Notes under the pieces: generated by a model
What the model saw: the letters and a program-made list of their open reading frames with translations, nothing else
Databases searched by the model: none
What the model was told of the DNA's origin: nothing
DNA from: Thermoplasmatales archaeon UBA582
GTDB taxonomy: Archaea; Thermoplasmatota; Thermoplasmata; Thermoplasmatales; Thermoplasmataceae
Assembly (NCBI GenBank): GCA_002502705.1
Contig: DAQB01000043.1
Location: 23,519-30,149 of the forward strand
Length of the DNA stretch: 6,631 bases
Direction of reading: 5' to 3'
Shown here: positions 6,592-6,631 of the stretch, piece by piece
Layout: each line of letters begins with the position of its first letter
Position numbering within the stretch: position 1 is the stretch's first letter
Program-made: the position numbers and the translations under genes

Positions 6592-6631
6592 AAGCTAACA
6601 GAGGATCAGATTATTGCTTGCAGTATTTGCT

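Noticed and set aside
6592..6631. Tail after the last stop codon, checked for a terminator or the end of a converging gene.
   Set aside because: No hairpin or long T-tract is seen, and the possible minus-strand endings are too short to test.

Overview
The window looks like euryarchaeal DNA, most likely from the Thermoplasmatales (acidophilic Thermoplasma/Ferroplasma-like archaea). The evidence is archaeal TATA-like boxes placed about 23-30 bases from start codons with little room for a leader, few Shine-Dalgarno sites, heavy use of AGG/AGA arginine and ATA isoleucine codons, a KaiC/HTR-like ATPase of euryarchaeal type, and a gluconate dehydratase resembling those of Thermoplasmatales and Sulfolobus. 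The genus cannot be fixed from the sequence alone.

Layout: two divergent transcription units meet in a 90-base promoter region at 2813-2902. Leftward (minus strand) from there run a gluconate dehydratase of the enolase superfamily (1628-2812), a KaiC-like ATPase with an N-terminal coiled coil 23 bases behind it (636-1604), then after a 131-base gap a small cytidine/blasticidin-S deaminase-type enzyme (81-503), and finally the first 27 bases of a tRNA gene that continues beyond the left edge. Rightward (plus strand) run a full-length AcnA/IRP-type aconitase (2903-5602) and a homoserine dehydrogenase-family protein (5599-6591) whose start codon overlaps the aconitase stop by four bases. The last 40 bases hold no feature I can support.

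Functionally the centre is carbon metabolism: gluconate dehydratase makes 2-keto-3-deoxygluconate in the archaeal non-phosphorylative Entner-Doudoroff pathway, and aconitase interconverts citrate and isocitrate in the TCA cycle. Their divergent promoters share a short region that also contains three ATGAC half-sites spaced about one helical turn, a possible shared operator. The homoserine dehydrogenase-like gene would draw on aspartate semialdehyde, but several substrate-pocket positions differ from the family norm, so its exact substrate is open.

I see no mobile element, CRISPR array or defence cassette, and no sign of a wholly new multi-gene system. The most worthwhile oddities are the KaiC-like protein with degraded catalytic motifs, the altered pocket of the homoserine dehydrogenase-like protein, its tight coupling to aconitase, the deaminase that falls between cytidine deaminase and blasticidin-S deaminase, and the ATGAC half-site array.
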